Positions 30,485 through 37,920 of a DNA stretch of 39,814 nucleotides are shown here, one piece after another. This DNA is from JALYQB01 sp035640155. GTDB taxonomy: Bacteria > Actinomycetota > Actinomycetes > Mycobacteriales > Pseudonocardiaceae. A program made the translations under genes and the position numbers. Under the pieces are notes generated by a model. It saw nothing but the letters and a program-made list of their open reading frames with translations, searched no databases and was not told the DNA's origin. The stretch lies in the NCBI GenBank assembly GCA_035640155.1, contig DASQWR010000179.1:1-39814 (forward strand), given 5' to 3'. Position 1 is the stretch's first letter; the number at the start of each line of letters is the position of its first letter.

Positions 30485-33400
30485 TCAGGCGTTGAAGTAC
30501 TTCGCTTCGGGGTGGTGCGCGACGATCGCGTCGGTGGACTGCTCGGGGTGCAGCTGGAACTCCTCGGACAGCTCCACCCCGATCCGGTCGGGCGCCAGCA
30601 GCTCGACGATCTTGGCACGATCCTCCAGGGCCGGGCAGGCCCCGTAGCCCAGCGAGAAGCGCGCGCCGCGGTAACCGAGCTTGAAGAACTCCGCCACCTC
30701 GGCGGGGTCCTCGTCGGCGACGGCCGCGCCGGAGCCGAACCGCAGCTCGGAGCGGATCCGCAGGTGCCAGTACTCGGCCAGCGCCTCGGTGAGCTGCACG
30801 CCCAGGCCATGCACCTCGAGGTAGTCACGGTAGGAGTCCTTGGCGAAGAGCTCCGCGCCGTAGTCGGCGATCGGCTGCCCCATGGTCACCAGGGTCAGCG
30901 GCAGCACGTCCACCTCCCCGGCTGCGAGCGCGGCATCCCGGGGACGGTAGAAGTCCGCCAGGCACAGGTGCCGGTCCCGCTGCTGGCGCGGGAAGGTGAA
31001 CCGGCAGTGCTCCGCAGCGTCCGGGCGCGGTTCGGCCGAACCGTCGTGGCGAAGCACCACCAGCGAGTCCCCGTCCGCGACGACGGGCCAGTACCCGTAG
31101 ACGACGGCGGCCGATGCCAGCACCCCCTCGGTGGACAGCCGGTCCAGCCAGGCCCGCAGCCGCGGGATGCCCTCGGTCTCCACGAGCTCCTCATAGCTCG
31201 GCCCGTCACCGCCGCGGGCGCCGCGCAGCCCCCACTGCCCGAGGAACAACGCCCGCTCGTCGAGCAGGCCGGAGTAGTCGGCCAGCGCGACCCCCTTGAC
31301 GACCCGCGACCCCCAGAACGGCGGGGAGGGTAGTGGGACGTCGGTGGCGACGTTGGAGCGTGCCGGCACCGGCGCGGCCGGTGCGGCCTGTGCCTGGCGA
31401 GCCTCGGCGATCCGGCGGGACCGTTCGTGACGGGCCTTGCGTTCCTGGCGCTTCGCCTGCGCCTCCGGGTCGGCCTCGGCCACCCCGCCCCGCTTGCGAC
31501 TCATGATCGCGTCCATCATCCGCAGCCCCTCGAAGGCGTCGCGGGCGTAGCCGACCTCGCCGGTGTAGAGCTCCGCCAGGTCGTTCTCCACGTAGGACCG
31601 GGTGAGCGCCGCCCCGCCGAGCAGCACCGGGTAACGCTCCCCGAGCCCGCGGGAGTTCATCTCCTGGAGGTTGTCCTTCATGATCACTGTGGACTTCACC
31701 AGCAGGCCGGACATCCCGATGGCGTCCGCGCGGTGCTCGTCGGCGGCGGCGAGGATGGTCGTGATCGGCTGCTTGATGCCGAGGTTGACCACCTCATAGC
31801 CGTTGTTCGTGAGGATGATGTCGACCAGGTTCTTGCCGATGTCGTGCACGTCGCCCTTGACGGTGGCCAGCACCAGCCGGCCCTTGCCGCCGTCGTCCGA
31901 GCGTTCCATGTGCGGTTCGAGGTGCGCCACCGCAGCCTTCATCACCTCGGCCGACTGCAGCACGAACGGGAGCTGCATCTGCCCCGAGCCGAACAGCTCG
32001 CCGACGGTCTTCATCCCGGACAGCAGGGTGTCGTTGATGATCTCCAGTGCGGGCCGCTGCCCCATCGCGGCGTCCAGGTCCTGTTCGAGCTCCCCGCGGT
32101 CTCCGTCCACGATGCGCCGCTCCAGGCGCTCGAACAGCGGCAACGCCGCCAGCTCCTCGGCGCGCGAGGCTCGCGCCGACTGGGCCGAGACACCCTCGAA
32201 CAGCGCCATGAAGTGCTGCAGCGGGTCGTGTCCCGGCCTGCGGCGGTCGTAGACGAGGTCGAGCGCGGCGTGTCGCTGGTCCTCGGGGATACGGGCCATC
32301 GGCATGATCTTCGACGCGTGCACGATCGCGGTGTCCAGGCCGGCCTGCACGCTCTCGTGCAGGAACACCGAGTTGAGCACCTGCCGGGCCGCGGCGTTGA
32401 GGCCGAAGGACACGTTGGACACCCCCAGCGTGGTCTGCACCTCCGGGTGGCGGCGCTTGACCTCGCGAATCGCCTCGATCGTCTCCAGCGCGTCGCGGCG
32501 GACCTCCTCCTGCCCGGTGGAGATCGGAAAGGTCAGGCAGTCAACGATGATGTCGCCGGTGTGCAGTCCCCAGTTTCCGGTGAGGTCGGCGATGAGCCGG
32601 GAGGCCACCCGCACCTTCCAGTCGGCGGTGCGGGCCTGGCCCTCCTCGTCGATGCATAGCGCGACCACCGCGGTGCCGTGCTCGCGCACCAGCTCCATGG
32701 TGCGGGCGAACCGAGACTCCGGCCCGGCCCCGTCCTCGTAGTTCACCGAGTTGACGACGCAACGCCCGCCGAGGCGCTCCAGGCCGGCGCGCAGCACGGC
32801 GGGTTCGGTGGAGTCGAGCATCACCGGCAACGTGGACGCGGTGGCCAGCCGGCTGGCCACCGCGTCCATGTCGGCGGCGCCGTCGCGGCCCACGTAGTCG
32901 ATGCACAGATCCAGCAGGTGCGCGCCGTCCCGGGTCTGCTCGCGGGCGATCTCCACGCACCGGTCGAGGTCATCGGCGAGCATCGCGTCCCGGAACGCCT
33001 TCGACCCGTTGGCGTTGGTCCGCTCGCCGATCATCAGCACGCTGGTGTCCTGCCGGAAGGGCGCCGCGGCGTAGAGTGACGACACCCCGGGCTCTGGCCG
33101 GGGCCGGCGCACGGCGGGTGCGAGGTCGGCGAGGGCGTCGCGCACCGCGGTCATGTGCTCCGGGGTGGTGCCGCAGCACCCGCCGACCAGCCGCACCCCG
33201 AACTCGCGCACGAAGGACGCCAGTGCGGCTGCCAGCTCGTCGGGTTTCAGCGGGTACACCGCGCCCTGCGAGCCCAGCTGCGGCAGCCCCGCGTTGGGCA
33301 TCACCGACAGCGGGACCCGCGCGTGCTTCGACAGCGACCGCAGGTGCTCACTCATCTCCGCCGGGCCGGTCGCACAGTTCAGCCCGATGAGGTCGATGCC

Positions 33401-34054
33401 CAGCGGCTCCAGCGCGGTCAGCGCGGCGCCGATCTCGGTGCCCAGCAGCATCGTGCCGGTGGTCTCCACGGTCACATGACAGATGAGCGGCACGGTGCGG
33501 CCCTCGGCCGTCATCGCCCGCTGCGCTGCGATCACCGACGCCTTGGCCTGCAGCAGGTCCTGGCAGGTCTCCACCAGGATCGCGTCCACCCCACCGGCGA
33601 GCAGGCCCCGGCAGCACTCGACGTAGGCGTCGCGCAACCGCGCGAACGGCACGTGTCCCAGCGTCGGCAGCCTGGTGCCCGGACCGACCGAGCCCAGCAC
33701 GAACTTCTCCGCACTCACCCCACCGAACTCGCCGGCGGCCTCGCGGGCCAGCACCGCGCCGCGCTCCGCGAGCTCGACGATGCGGTCGGCGATCTGATAC
33801 TCGGCGAGGTTCGCCAGGTTCACGCCGAAGGTGTTGGTCTGCACCGCGTCCACCCCGGCCTCGAGGTAGGCGCGGTGGATGTCGCGGACCACGTCCGGCC
33901 GGGTGACGTTGAGGATCTCGTTGCAACCCTCCAGACCGGCGAAGTCGTCGAGCGAGAGCGGCACCGCCTGCAGCATGGTGCCCATCGCCCCGTCGGCGAC
34001 CAGGACGCGACGCCCGAGGGTGTCGAGCAACGGTGATGCGTCGGATGCGACCAT
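30485..34054 (-). CDS. metH: cobalamin-dependent methionine synthase MetH
   Basis: A 1189-residue modular enzyme that transfers a methyl group from methyltetrahydrofolate to homocysteine. The homocysteine domain (1-310) has zinc ligands Cys227 (GLNCATGP) and Cys293/294 (GGCCGTTPEH). The folate domain (about 340-630) starts at MIGERTNANGS. The B12 domain has the DxHxxG motif GDVHDIG with His737 as cobalt ligand. The C-terminal reactivation domain, with RGARFSLGYGACP near 1130-1141, binds SAM. ATG 34054 has a GGAGGAGG 15 bases upstream, too far to pair well, but TACCCT ends 6 bases before it, so a leaderless mRNA is more likely. No cobalamin riboswitch is present. Confidence 0.98.
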   Translation of the reverse strand: MVASDASPLLDTLGRRVLVADGAMGTMLQAVPLSLDDFAGLEGCNEILNVTRPDVVRDIHRAYLEAGVDAVQTNTFGVNLANLAEYQIADRIVELAERGAVLAREAAGEFGGVSAEKFVLGSVGPGTRLPTLGHVPFARLRDAYVECCRGLLAGGVDAILVETCQDLLQAKASVIAAQRAMTAEGRTVPLICHVTVETTGTMLLGTEIGAALTALEPLGIDLIGLNCATGPAEMSEHLRSLSKHARVPLSVMPNAGLPQLGSQGAVYPLKPDELAAALASFVREFGVRLVGGCCGTTPEHMTAVRDALADLAPAVRRPRPEPGVSSLYAAAPFRQDTSVLMIGERTNANGSKAFRDAMLADDLDRCVEIAREQTRDGAHLLDLCIDYVGRDGAADMDAVASRLATASTLPVMLDSTEPAVLRAGLERLGGRCVVNSVNYEDGAGPESRFARTMELVREHGTAVVALCIDEEGQARTADWKVRVASRLIADLTGNWGLHTGDIIVDCLTFPISTGQEEVRRDALETIEAIREVKRRHPEVQTTLGVSNVSFGLNAAARQVLNSVFLHESVQAGLDTAIVHASKIMPMARIPEDQRHAALDLVYDRRRPGHDPLQHFMALFEGVSAQSARASRAEELAALPLFERLERRIVDGDRGELEQDLDAAMGQRPALEIINDTLLSGMKTVGELFGSGQMQLPFVLQSAEVMKAAVAHLEPHMERSDDGGKGRLVLATVKGDVHDIGKNLVDIILTNNGYEVVNLGIKQPITTILAAADEHRADAIGMSGLLVKSTVIMKDNLQEMNSRGLGERYPVLLGGAALTRSYVENDLAELYTGEVGYARDAFEGLRMMDAIMSRKRGGVAEADPEAQAKRQERKARHERSRRIAEARQAQAAPAAPVPARSNVATDVPLPSPPFWGSRVVKGVALADYSGLLDERALFLGQWGLRGARGGDGPSYEELVETEGIPRLRAWLDRLSTEGVLASAAVVYGYWPVVADGDSLVVLRHDGSAEPRPDAAEHCRFTFPRQQRDRHLCLADFYRPRDAALAAGEVDVLPLTLVTMGQPIADYGAELFAKDSYRDYLEVHGLGVQLTEALAEYWHLRIRSELRFGSGAAVADEDPAEVAEFFKLGYRGARFSLGYGACPALEDRAKIVELLAPDRIGVELSEEFQLHPEQSTDAIVAHHPEAKYFNA

Positions 34055-34060
34055 GCAGCC

Positions 34061-34066
34061 AGGGTA
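34061..34066 (-). promoter_or_regulatory. -10 hexamer TACCCT of a probable leaderless promoter (metH)
   Basis: TACCCT on the minus strand fits TANNNT and ends 6 bases before the metH ATG at 34054. Confidence 0.5.
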
Positions 34067-34137
34067 GAACCTCCTCCGCCCTGCCCGGCCGCTGCCGATG
34101 ATGGGCGCACCCTCCGGCTCGATCGGGCGCGGGGTCG

Positions 34138-34143
34138 TAGGCT
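34138..34143 (+). promoter_or_regulatory. -10 hexamer TAGGCT of a probable leaderless promoter (PAC2 gene)
   Basis: TAGGCT on the plus strand ends 6 bases before the GTG at 34150. Confidence 0.5.
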
Positions 34144-34149
34144 GGCCCG

Positions 34150-35049
34150 GTGACCGATCCTGACACCTCTGCCCTCGCCCCGGAGCGGCTGCCACGGCTC
34201 GTCGCACCGGTTCTGGTGGCCGCGTTCGAGGGCTGGAACGACGCGGGTGACGCCGCGAGCACCGCGCTCGAGCATCTCGAGTTGAGCTGGGACGCCCACC
34301 CGCTGGCCGAGGTGGATCCGGAGGACTACTACGACTTCCAGGTCACCCGACCGACCACCAAGCTCGTCGACGGCGTCACCCGACGGCTCGAATGGCCCAC
34401 CACCCGCCTGGCAGCATGCCGGCCACCGGGGGCGGACTTCGACGTGGTGCTGGTGCATGGCATCGAACCGAACATGCACTGGCGCATGTTCTGCGCCGAG
34501 CTGATGCACTACGTCGAGGAGCTCGGCATCACCACCGTGGTCACCCTGGGTGCCCTGCTGGCCGACACCCCGCACACCCGGCCGGTGCCGGTCACCGGCA
34601 CGTCCTACGACGCCGCCTCCGCCGCCCGGTTCAAGCTGGAACGTTCCAAGTACGAGGGGCCGACCGGCATCACCGGAGTCTTCCAGGACGCCTGCGTGCA
34701 GGCCGGTGTTCCGGCCATCTCCTTCTGGGCGGCCGTGCCGCACTACGTGTCGGCGCCGCCCTCGCCCAAGGCGACCCTCGCGCTGCTGCACCGCGTCGAG
34801 GAGGTGCTCGACCTCGAGGTGCCGCTCGGCGCGCTGCCCGAGCAGTCCGAGGAGTGGGAGGCCACGGTCAGCGAGATGGCCGAGGAGGACGAGGAGGTCG
34901 CCAGCTACGTGCGGGCGCTCGAGGAGCGCGGCGACACCGAGAACACCCTCAACGAGGCCAGCGGTGACGCGATCGCCGCGGACTTCGAGCGCTACCTGCG
35001 CCGTCGCGGACCCGGTGGGCCACCCGCCGGCCCCCGCAGCTCCCGCTGA
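34150..35049 (+). CDS. PAC2 family protein
   Basis: A 299-residue soluble protein of the PAC2 family, named after a eukaryotic proteasome-assembly chaperone. AAFEGWNDAGDAAS, a DFDVVLVHGIEPNMHW stretch, TTVVTLGALLADTPHTRPVPVTG and the C-terminal EEWEATVSEMAEEDEEV region fit the actinobacterial members. Its biochemical role in bacteria is not established. The gene is divergent from metH, as Rv2125 is from metH in M. tuberculosis, and lies about 8 kb from arc. A link with the proteasome is suggested by family name and neighbourhood only. Confidence 0.9.
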   Translation: MTDPDTSALAPERLPRLVAPVLVAAFEGWNDAGDAASTALEHLELSWDAHPLAEVDPEDYYDFQVTRPTTKLVDGVTRRLEWPTTRLAACRPPGADFDVVLVHGIEPNMHWRMFCAELMHYVEELGITTVVTLGALLADTPHTRPVPVTGTSYDAASAARFKLERSKYEGPTGITGVFQDACVQAGVPAISFWAAVPHYVSAPPSPKATLALLHRVEEVLDLEVPLGALPEQSEEWEATVSEMAEEDEEVASYVRALEERGDTENTLNEASGDAIAADFERYLRRRGPGGPPAGPRSSR

Positions 35050-35059
35050 GCAGCTCGGC

Positions 35060-36610
35060 TCAGCTCGTGCTGTAGGGGTTCATCAGCTGGTCGACCGGGG
35101 CGTAGCCGTCGGTGAGCACTGGCGCGCCGGTGGCGAACGCGGCGGCCCGGTCCGGGTCGAGCACGGCGAGCGCCTCCCCCGCTGCGGTGGCCCGCCGCAG
35201 CGGCCCGGACCAGTCCAGGCCCGAGCCGGTCGCGACCAGGACGGCGTTGCCGCCCTCGCCATCCCCGAAGTGGCCCGGCGACACGAGCAGTCCCACCTCG
35301 TCGAACACCGCCGCGGCCGTGGCGGTCTCCGCGGCGAGGAGGTCGAGGGGGTCGTAGTCGATCACGTTGAGCAGGTACACCCCGCCGGGGCGCAGCACGC
35401 GCTGCACCTCGGTGAGGAACTCGCGGGTGGCGAGGTGCCAGGGCACCGACCGGGAGCCGAAGGCGTCGCCGATCACCAGGTCCGCGGAGTTGTCGGGCAG
35501 CGCCTGCAAGGAGGTGCGCGCGTCGCCGATGCGGATCTGCACTCCGGGGATGTCGCCGACGGCGAGCTGCCGATGGCCGAGCTGGACGACCCCCGGGTCG
35601 AGTTCCAGCACCGTCGACGCGCTGCCCGACCGGGTCGCTGCGAGCCATCGCGGCATGGTGAAGCCCCCGCCCCCGACGTGCACGGCGTCGAGCGGCTGCT
35701 CGGCGGGGAAGGCGGTGTCGATCGCGTCAGCCAGGCGGCGGGCGTAGCCCAGTTCGAGGTGGGTGGGGTCGGCGAGGTCGACGTAGGAGTGGCGCAGGTC
35801 GTCGAGCACCAGGATGCGACCCGTGGGGCGCAGCGGGTCCGCCTCGACCCGCGCGCAGAAGTAGGTGGTGTCGACCTCGCAGGGGCCCCGCACCCCGACC
35901 AGCGCCATGCCCAGGACCACCGCGGCCGCCGTGGTGCCCCCGACCGTGCGGCGCGGCCGGGAGGTGGCCGTGACCAGGGCGAGCACCAGGCAGGCGGCGG
36001 CGGTGACCGCGAGGATGGCGGCCACGGGCAGCAGCGCCACCAGCACGAACCCGGTGAGGAACACCCCGGCGAGGGATCCCAGCGTGCCTGCGGCGGACAG
36101 CGAGCCGACCACGCTGCCGGAGCCGTCCAAGCCGGAGAGCCGAGCGCGGGTGACCGCGGGGCCGACCATCGCCAGCGCCGTCACCGCGCCGAGTGTCGAG
36201 AACCCGACGAGCAGCAGCGCGGCCAGCGGCCCGGCGCCGACGCCCGGGCCGGCGATCCGGACCAGCGGCCGCACCGCGAGCACCAGCAGCCCGCCCGCTA
36301 CCAGCGCGCCGGTCACCACCCGGCGCGGCGGCAGCGCGTCGGCCAACCGCCCGCCCCAGGTCGCACCGATGGCGATGCCGAGCAGCGCGACACCGATCGC
36401 CGCGGTGGTGGACTCGAGGGTGAGCCCGACGTACGGGGCGACCAGGCGGGTGGCGAGCGTCTCGACCACGAGGATCGCCGCGCCGGCCACCAGCACGGTG
36501 ACCCGGGCGAGGCCCACACCGAAGGCCAGGGGGTCAGACGTGGTCCCAGTGTCCCGCGTAGTCCCAGTGTCCCGCGTGGTCCCAGTGTCCGGCGGGTCGG
36601 GCGTGCTCAC
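35060..36610 (-). CDS. fused membrane/spermidine-synthase-like protein
   Basis: A 516-residue protein. After a polar N-terminus with DTGTTR repeats, residues 30-255 hold about seven hydrophobic segments of the fused MFS/spermidine-synthase type. The C-terminal half is a Rossmann aminopropyltransferase-like domain: VHVGGGGFTMPRWLAA (nucleotide loop), TVLELDPGVVQLGHRQL, RIGDAR, and DLVIGDAFGSRSVPWHL in place of the catalytic Asp region. Substrate and activity are unknown; real polyamine synthesis is uncertain for this group. The GTG start overlaps the mshC stop in GTGA, so it is coupled to mycothiol synthesis. It converges on the PAC2 gene with a 10-bp gap. Confidence 0.88.
   Translation of the reverse strand: MSTPDPPDTGTTRDTGTTRDTGTTSDPLAFGVGLARVTVLVAGAAILVVETLATRLVAPYVGLTLESTTAAIGVALLGIAIGATWGGRLADALPPRRVVTGALVAGGLLVLAVRPLVRIAGPGVGAGPLAALLLVGFSTLGAVTALAMVGPAVTRARLSGLDGSGSVVGSLSAAGTLGSLAGVFLTGFVLVALLPVAAILAVTAAACLVLALVTATSRPRRTVGGTTAAAVVLGMALVGVRGPCEVDTTYFCARVEADPLRPTGRILVLDDLRHSYVDLADPTHLELGYARRLADAIDTAFPAEQPLDAVHVGGGGFTMPRWLAATRSGSASTVLELDPGVVQLGHRQLAVGDIPGVQIRIGDARTSLQALPDNSADLVIGDAFGSRSVPWHLATREFLTEVQRVLRPGGVYLLNVIDYDPLDLLAAETATAAAVFDEVGLLVSPGHFGDGEGGNAVLVATGSGLDWSGPLRRATAAGEALAVLDPDRAAAFATGAPVLTDGYAPVDQLMNPYSTS
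36543..36596. repeat. three tandem 18-bp repeats coding DTGTTR
   Basis: GTCCCAGTGTCCCGCGTR is repeated at 36543, 36561 and 36579, the last with two or three changes. They encode a six-residue repeat at the N-terminus of the spermidine-synthase-like protein. Confidence 0.9.
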
Positions 36611-37845
36611 AGTGCGATGCCGAGCAGGGCGTCGACCCCGGTCCGGATCAGCGCGGGCGCGCTCTCGTCCCGCCCGCGCCGGGTCAGCGACTCGGTCGTC
36701 CAGGCGTCGACCGCGGCGATCGCGCGCGGGGTGTCCAGGTCGTCGGCGAGGTGGGTGCGCAGGCCGGCGATGACGTCGTGCGCCGGCACGGCGGCGGGAA
36801 GCGCGGCGGCCTCCCGCCAGCGAGCGAGGCGCTGGGTGGACTCGGCCAGCAGCTCCGGCGTCCAGGACCGGTCCGTGCGGTAGTGCGCGGAGAGCAGCGC
36901 GAGGCGCACCGCCATCGAGTCCACCCCGTCGGCGCGCAACCGGGAGACGAACACTAGGTTGCCCTTCGACTTCGACATCTTCTCCCCGCCCAGCCCGATC
37001 ATCGCGGTGTGCACGTAGTGCCGGGCGAAGGGGTGTTCCCCGGTGAACGCCTCGGCGTGCGCGGCGGAGAACTCGTGGTGCGGGAAGATCAGGTCGGAGC
37101 CGCCGCCCTGCACGTCGAAGCCGCTGCCCAGGCGGCCCAGCGCGATCGCGGAGCACTCCACGTGCCAACCCGGGCGCCCCGGGCCCAGCTCGGACTCCCA
37201 GCACGGCTCACCCGCGCGGGCGGTGCGCCAGAGCAGCGCGTCCAGCGGGTGCCGCTTGCCGGGGCGGTCCGGGTCACCGCCACGCTCGGCGGAGAGCAGG
37301 GTCATGGTCGCCTCGTCGTAGCCCGACTCGTAGCCGAACCGCCCGGTGGCGCGGTGGTCGAAGTACACGTCGGGGTGCTCGGGGTCATCCGCGCGGTAGG
37401 CGGCGCCGGAGGCCAGCAGCTTCGCTATGACGTCGACGATCTCGGGCACGGACTCGACGGCGCCGGCGAAGTGCCGCGGCGGCAGCACCCGCAGCGCCTC
37501 CATGTCCTCGCGGAACAGTGCCGTCTCGCGCATGCCCAGCACGACCCAGTCGTCCTGGTCCCGCTGGGCCCGCTCCAGCAACGGGTCGTCGATGTCGGTG
37601 ACGTTCTGCACGTAGTGCACGTCGTGGCTGCCGTCACGCCAGCACCGGTGCACCAGATCGAAGGCGAGGTAGGTCGCGGCGTGCCCGAGGTGGGTGGCGT
37701 CGTACGGGGTGATCCCGCAGACGTACATCCGTGCGGTGGCACCCGGTGCGGTGGGCCGGACCTCGCCCGAGGCGGTGTCGTGCAGTCGCAGCGGGGGGGC
37801 CTGGCCAGGCAGCCGCGGGAGGTCCACCGAGGTCCAGGACTGCAT
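36607..37845 (-). CDS. mshC: cysteine:1D-myo-inosityl 2-amino-2-deoxy-glucopyranoside ligase MshC
   Basis: A 412-residue class I aminoacyl-tRNA-synthetase-like enzyme (M. tuberculosis 414) that activates cysteine with ATP and joins it to GlcN-Ins in mycothiol synthesis. It starts MQSW as typical of MshC, not CysS. HLGH at 52-55 (HIGH motif), KMSKS at 289-293 and zinc ligands Cys43, Cys231 and His256 are present. It lacks the C-terminal tRNA-binding part of CysS. ATG 37845 follows TAGGGT by 7 bases and has no ribosome-binding site, so the mRNA is probably leaderless. Confidence 0.96.
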   Translation of the reverse strand: MQSWTSVDLPRLPGQAPPLRLHDTASGEVRPTAPGATARMYVCGITPYDATHLGHAATYLAFDLVHRCWRDGSHDVHYVQNVTDIDDPLLERAQRDQDDWVVLGMRETALFREDMEALRVLPPRHFAGAVESVPEIVDVIAKLLASGAAYRADDPEHPDVYFDHRATGRFGYESGYDEATMTLLSAERGGDPDRPGKRHPLDALLWRTARAGEPCWESELGPGRPGWHVECSAIALGRLGSGFDVQGGGSDLIFPHHEFSAAHAEAFTGEHPFARHYVHTAMIGLGGEKMSKSKGNLVFVSRLRADGVDSMAVRLALLSAHYRTDRSWTPELLAESTQRLARWREAAALPAAVPAHDVIAGLRTHLADDLDTPRAIAAVDAWTTESLTRRGRDESAPALIRTGVDALLGIAL

Positions 37846-37852
37846 GCCGCCG

Positions 37853-37858
37853 ACCCTA
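37853..37858 (-). promoter_or_regulatory. -10 hexamer TAGGGT of a probable leaderless promoter (mshC)
   Basis: TAGGGT on the minus strand fits TANNNT and ends 7 bases before the mshC ATG at 37845. Confidence 0.5.
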
Positions 37859-37920
37859 CGTGACGTCGGGGACCGGACCGGGCGCGTGGACACGGCGTTC
37901 GGGAGCGGGCGACACCCCGG

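Noticed and set aside
34055..34149. Cobalamin riboswitch for metH
   Set aside because: The gap between metH and the PAC2 gene is only 95 bp, with TANNNT hexamers against both starts; there is no room for the roughly 200-base structure.
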